In this document: piece after piece, positions 59,698 through 59,925 of the stretch
Layout: every line of letters begins with the position of its first letter
Numbering within the stretch: the stretch's first letter is position 1
Assembly: GCF_913777995.1 (NCBI RefSeq)
Contig: NZ_CAJYVE010000021.1
Span: forward strand, 1 to 59,925
Origin: an uncultured Pseudomonas sp.
GTDB lineage: Bacteria > Pseudomonadota > Gammaproteobacteria > Pseudomonadales > Pseudomonadaceae
Reading direction: 5' to 3'
DNA length: 59,925 nt
Made by a program: the position numbers and the translations under genes
Notes under the pieces: model-generated
The model's input: the letters and a program-made list of their open reading frames with translations, nothing else
Databases searched by the model: none
What the model was told of the DNA's origin: nothing

Positions 59698-59770
59698 AGC
59701 CCGATACCGTTCGATCAAGCGCTTCCACCGCCTGACTGACCGGTATTGGGGCTAAGGCCAATACTGATCT
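59698..59770. repeat. Short version of the CCAATACTG composite repeat
   Basis: AAGCCCGATACCGTTCGATC (59698-59717) matches the left arm of the unit at 35436, and CTGACCGGTATTGG-GGCTAAGG-CCAATACTGATC (59736-59770) matches its right arm and the inverted CCAATACTG that follows. The paired REP centre present at 35474-35558 is missing here; only about 18 bases lie between the arms. The unit starts right after the stop of the Lrp gene. Confidence 0.7.
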
Positions 59771-59884
59771 TTTAGACCAAAGCAATCCGATCTGGCGCCG
59801 CTTTTGCTTTTCAAGCATCGCCCTCACAGACGCCGCAAAACGCGACTTCGGTGCAGGCCGAGTGGAGGTGTCATGGAAGGGGGT

Positions 59885-59906
59885 AAGCCGGCAGGGAAGC
59901 CGGCTT
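59885..59906. other. Hairpin near the right end, intergenic
   Basis: AAGCCGGC (59885-59892) and GCCGGCTT (59899-59906) form an 8-bp stem with a 6-base loop. It follows a stretch from about 59760 that continues the repeat DNA (GACCAAAGCAATCCGATCTG and onward). No gene is supported from 59693 to the window end. Confidence 0.5.
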
Positions 59907-59925
59907 AGGCGCACTGGGCCAGGGA

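Noticed and set aside
59288-59914. 208-codon antisense frame over the right-hand Lrp gene and repeat
   Set aside because: Most of it is antisense to a clear Lrp gene, and the beginning (PFHDTSTRPAPKSRFA) is translated repeat DNA rather than a protein gene.

Overview
The window reads as chromosomal DNA of a Pseudomonas, most likely of the P. putida/P. fluorescens type. It is GC-rich. It carries a catBCA operon with a divergent catR, several TonB-dependent receptors, two chemotaxis transducers, an OprD-family porin, a quinone-dependent malate dehydrogenase, and intergenic REP-type repeats of the GCTTGCTCGCGA and GGCTTCAGCCGCGAAG kinds. No rRNA, tRNA or CRISPR array was found. Both ends are cut: a short-chain dehydrogenase runs off the left edge and the right edge lies in intergenic repeat DNA.

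Layout. 1-3.7 kb: catechol ortho-cleavage (catR>, <catB, <catC, <catA) and a partial SDR. 3.9-10.7 kb: a siderophore receptor, a suppressor-of-fused-like protein, a second TonB receptor behind an AT-rich promoter region, and a GST. 10.9-15.4 kb: small Pseudomonas-type proteins and a stress cluster (KGG-repeat protein, YciF-like ferritin-fold protein, manganese catalase, a small protein, and a catalase-like paralogue that has lost two metal ligands). 15.5-17.5 kb: an IS66-family element with tnpB and tnpC but no tnpA. 17.7-21.05 kb: an AT-rich island with two overlapping genes, a stand-alone TIR protein and a 993-residue NACHT NTPase with its own TIR-like N-terminus; this is the best candidate for an undescribed anti-phage system. 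21.5-25.3 kb: mqo, then a phage-type XRE/S24 repressor, twin operator-like sites over a promoter, a 33-codon leader ORF and a DUF1566 protein. 25.4-33 kb: two chemoreceptors, a lone PD-(D/E)XK nuclease-like protein, TrmK and an isochorismatase-fold hydrolase.

33.3-44.8 kb: a third TonB receptor with a Fur-like site, an EamA exporter, a BASS-family transporter divergent from an AraC regulator, a DUF3053 lipoprotein, a fused E1 plus E2 2-oxoacid dehydrogenase operon divergent from an Lrp-type regulator, and an FKBP. 44.9-48.5 kb: DUF3237, tannase/feruloyl esterase and OprD porin around a perfect palindrome, probably an aromatic-ester uptake and hydrolysis module. 49.2-51.6 kb: LysR regulator and succinate-semialdehyde dehydrogenase. 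51.7-57.9 kb: flavin reductase-like protein, MocA-type cytidylyltransferase, and a PaoABC-type periplasmic molybdenum aldehyde oxidoreductase with its XdhC-family maturation factor. 58.1-59.7 kb: EamA exporter divergent from an Lrp regulator.

The metabolic theme is catabolism of plant-derived aromatics and aldehydes together with iron uptake. Between these chromosomal genes sit the accessory stretches (IS66, TIR/NACHT island, phage-type repressor cassette, lone nuclease) and a modular repeat family whose copies share a TATTGG-N8-CCAA core.
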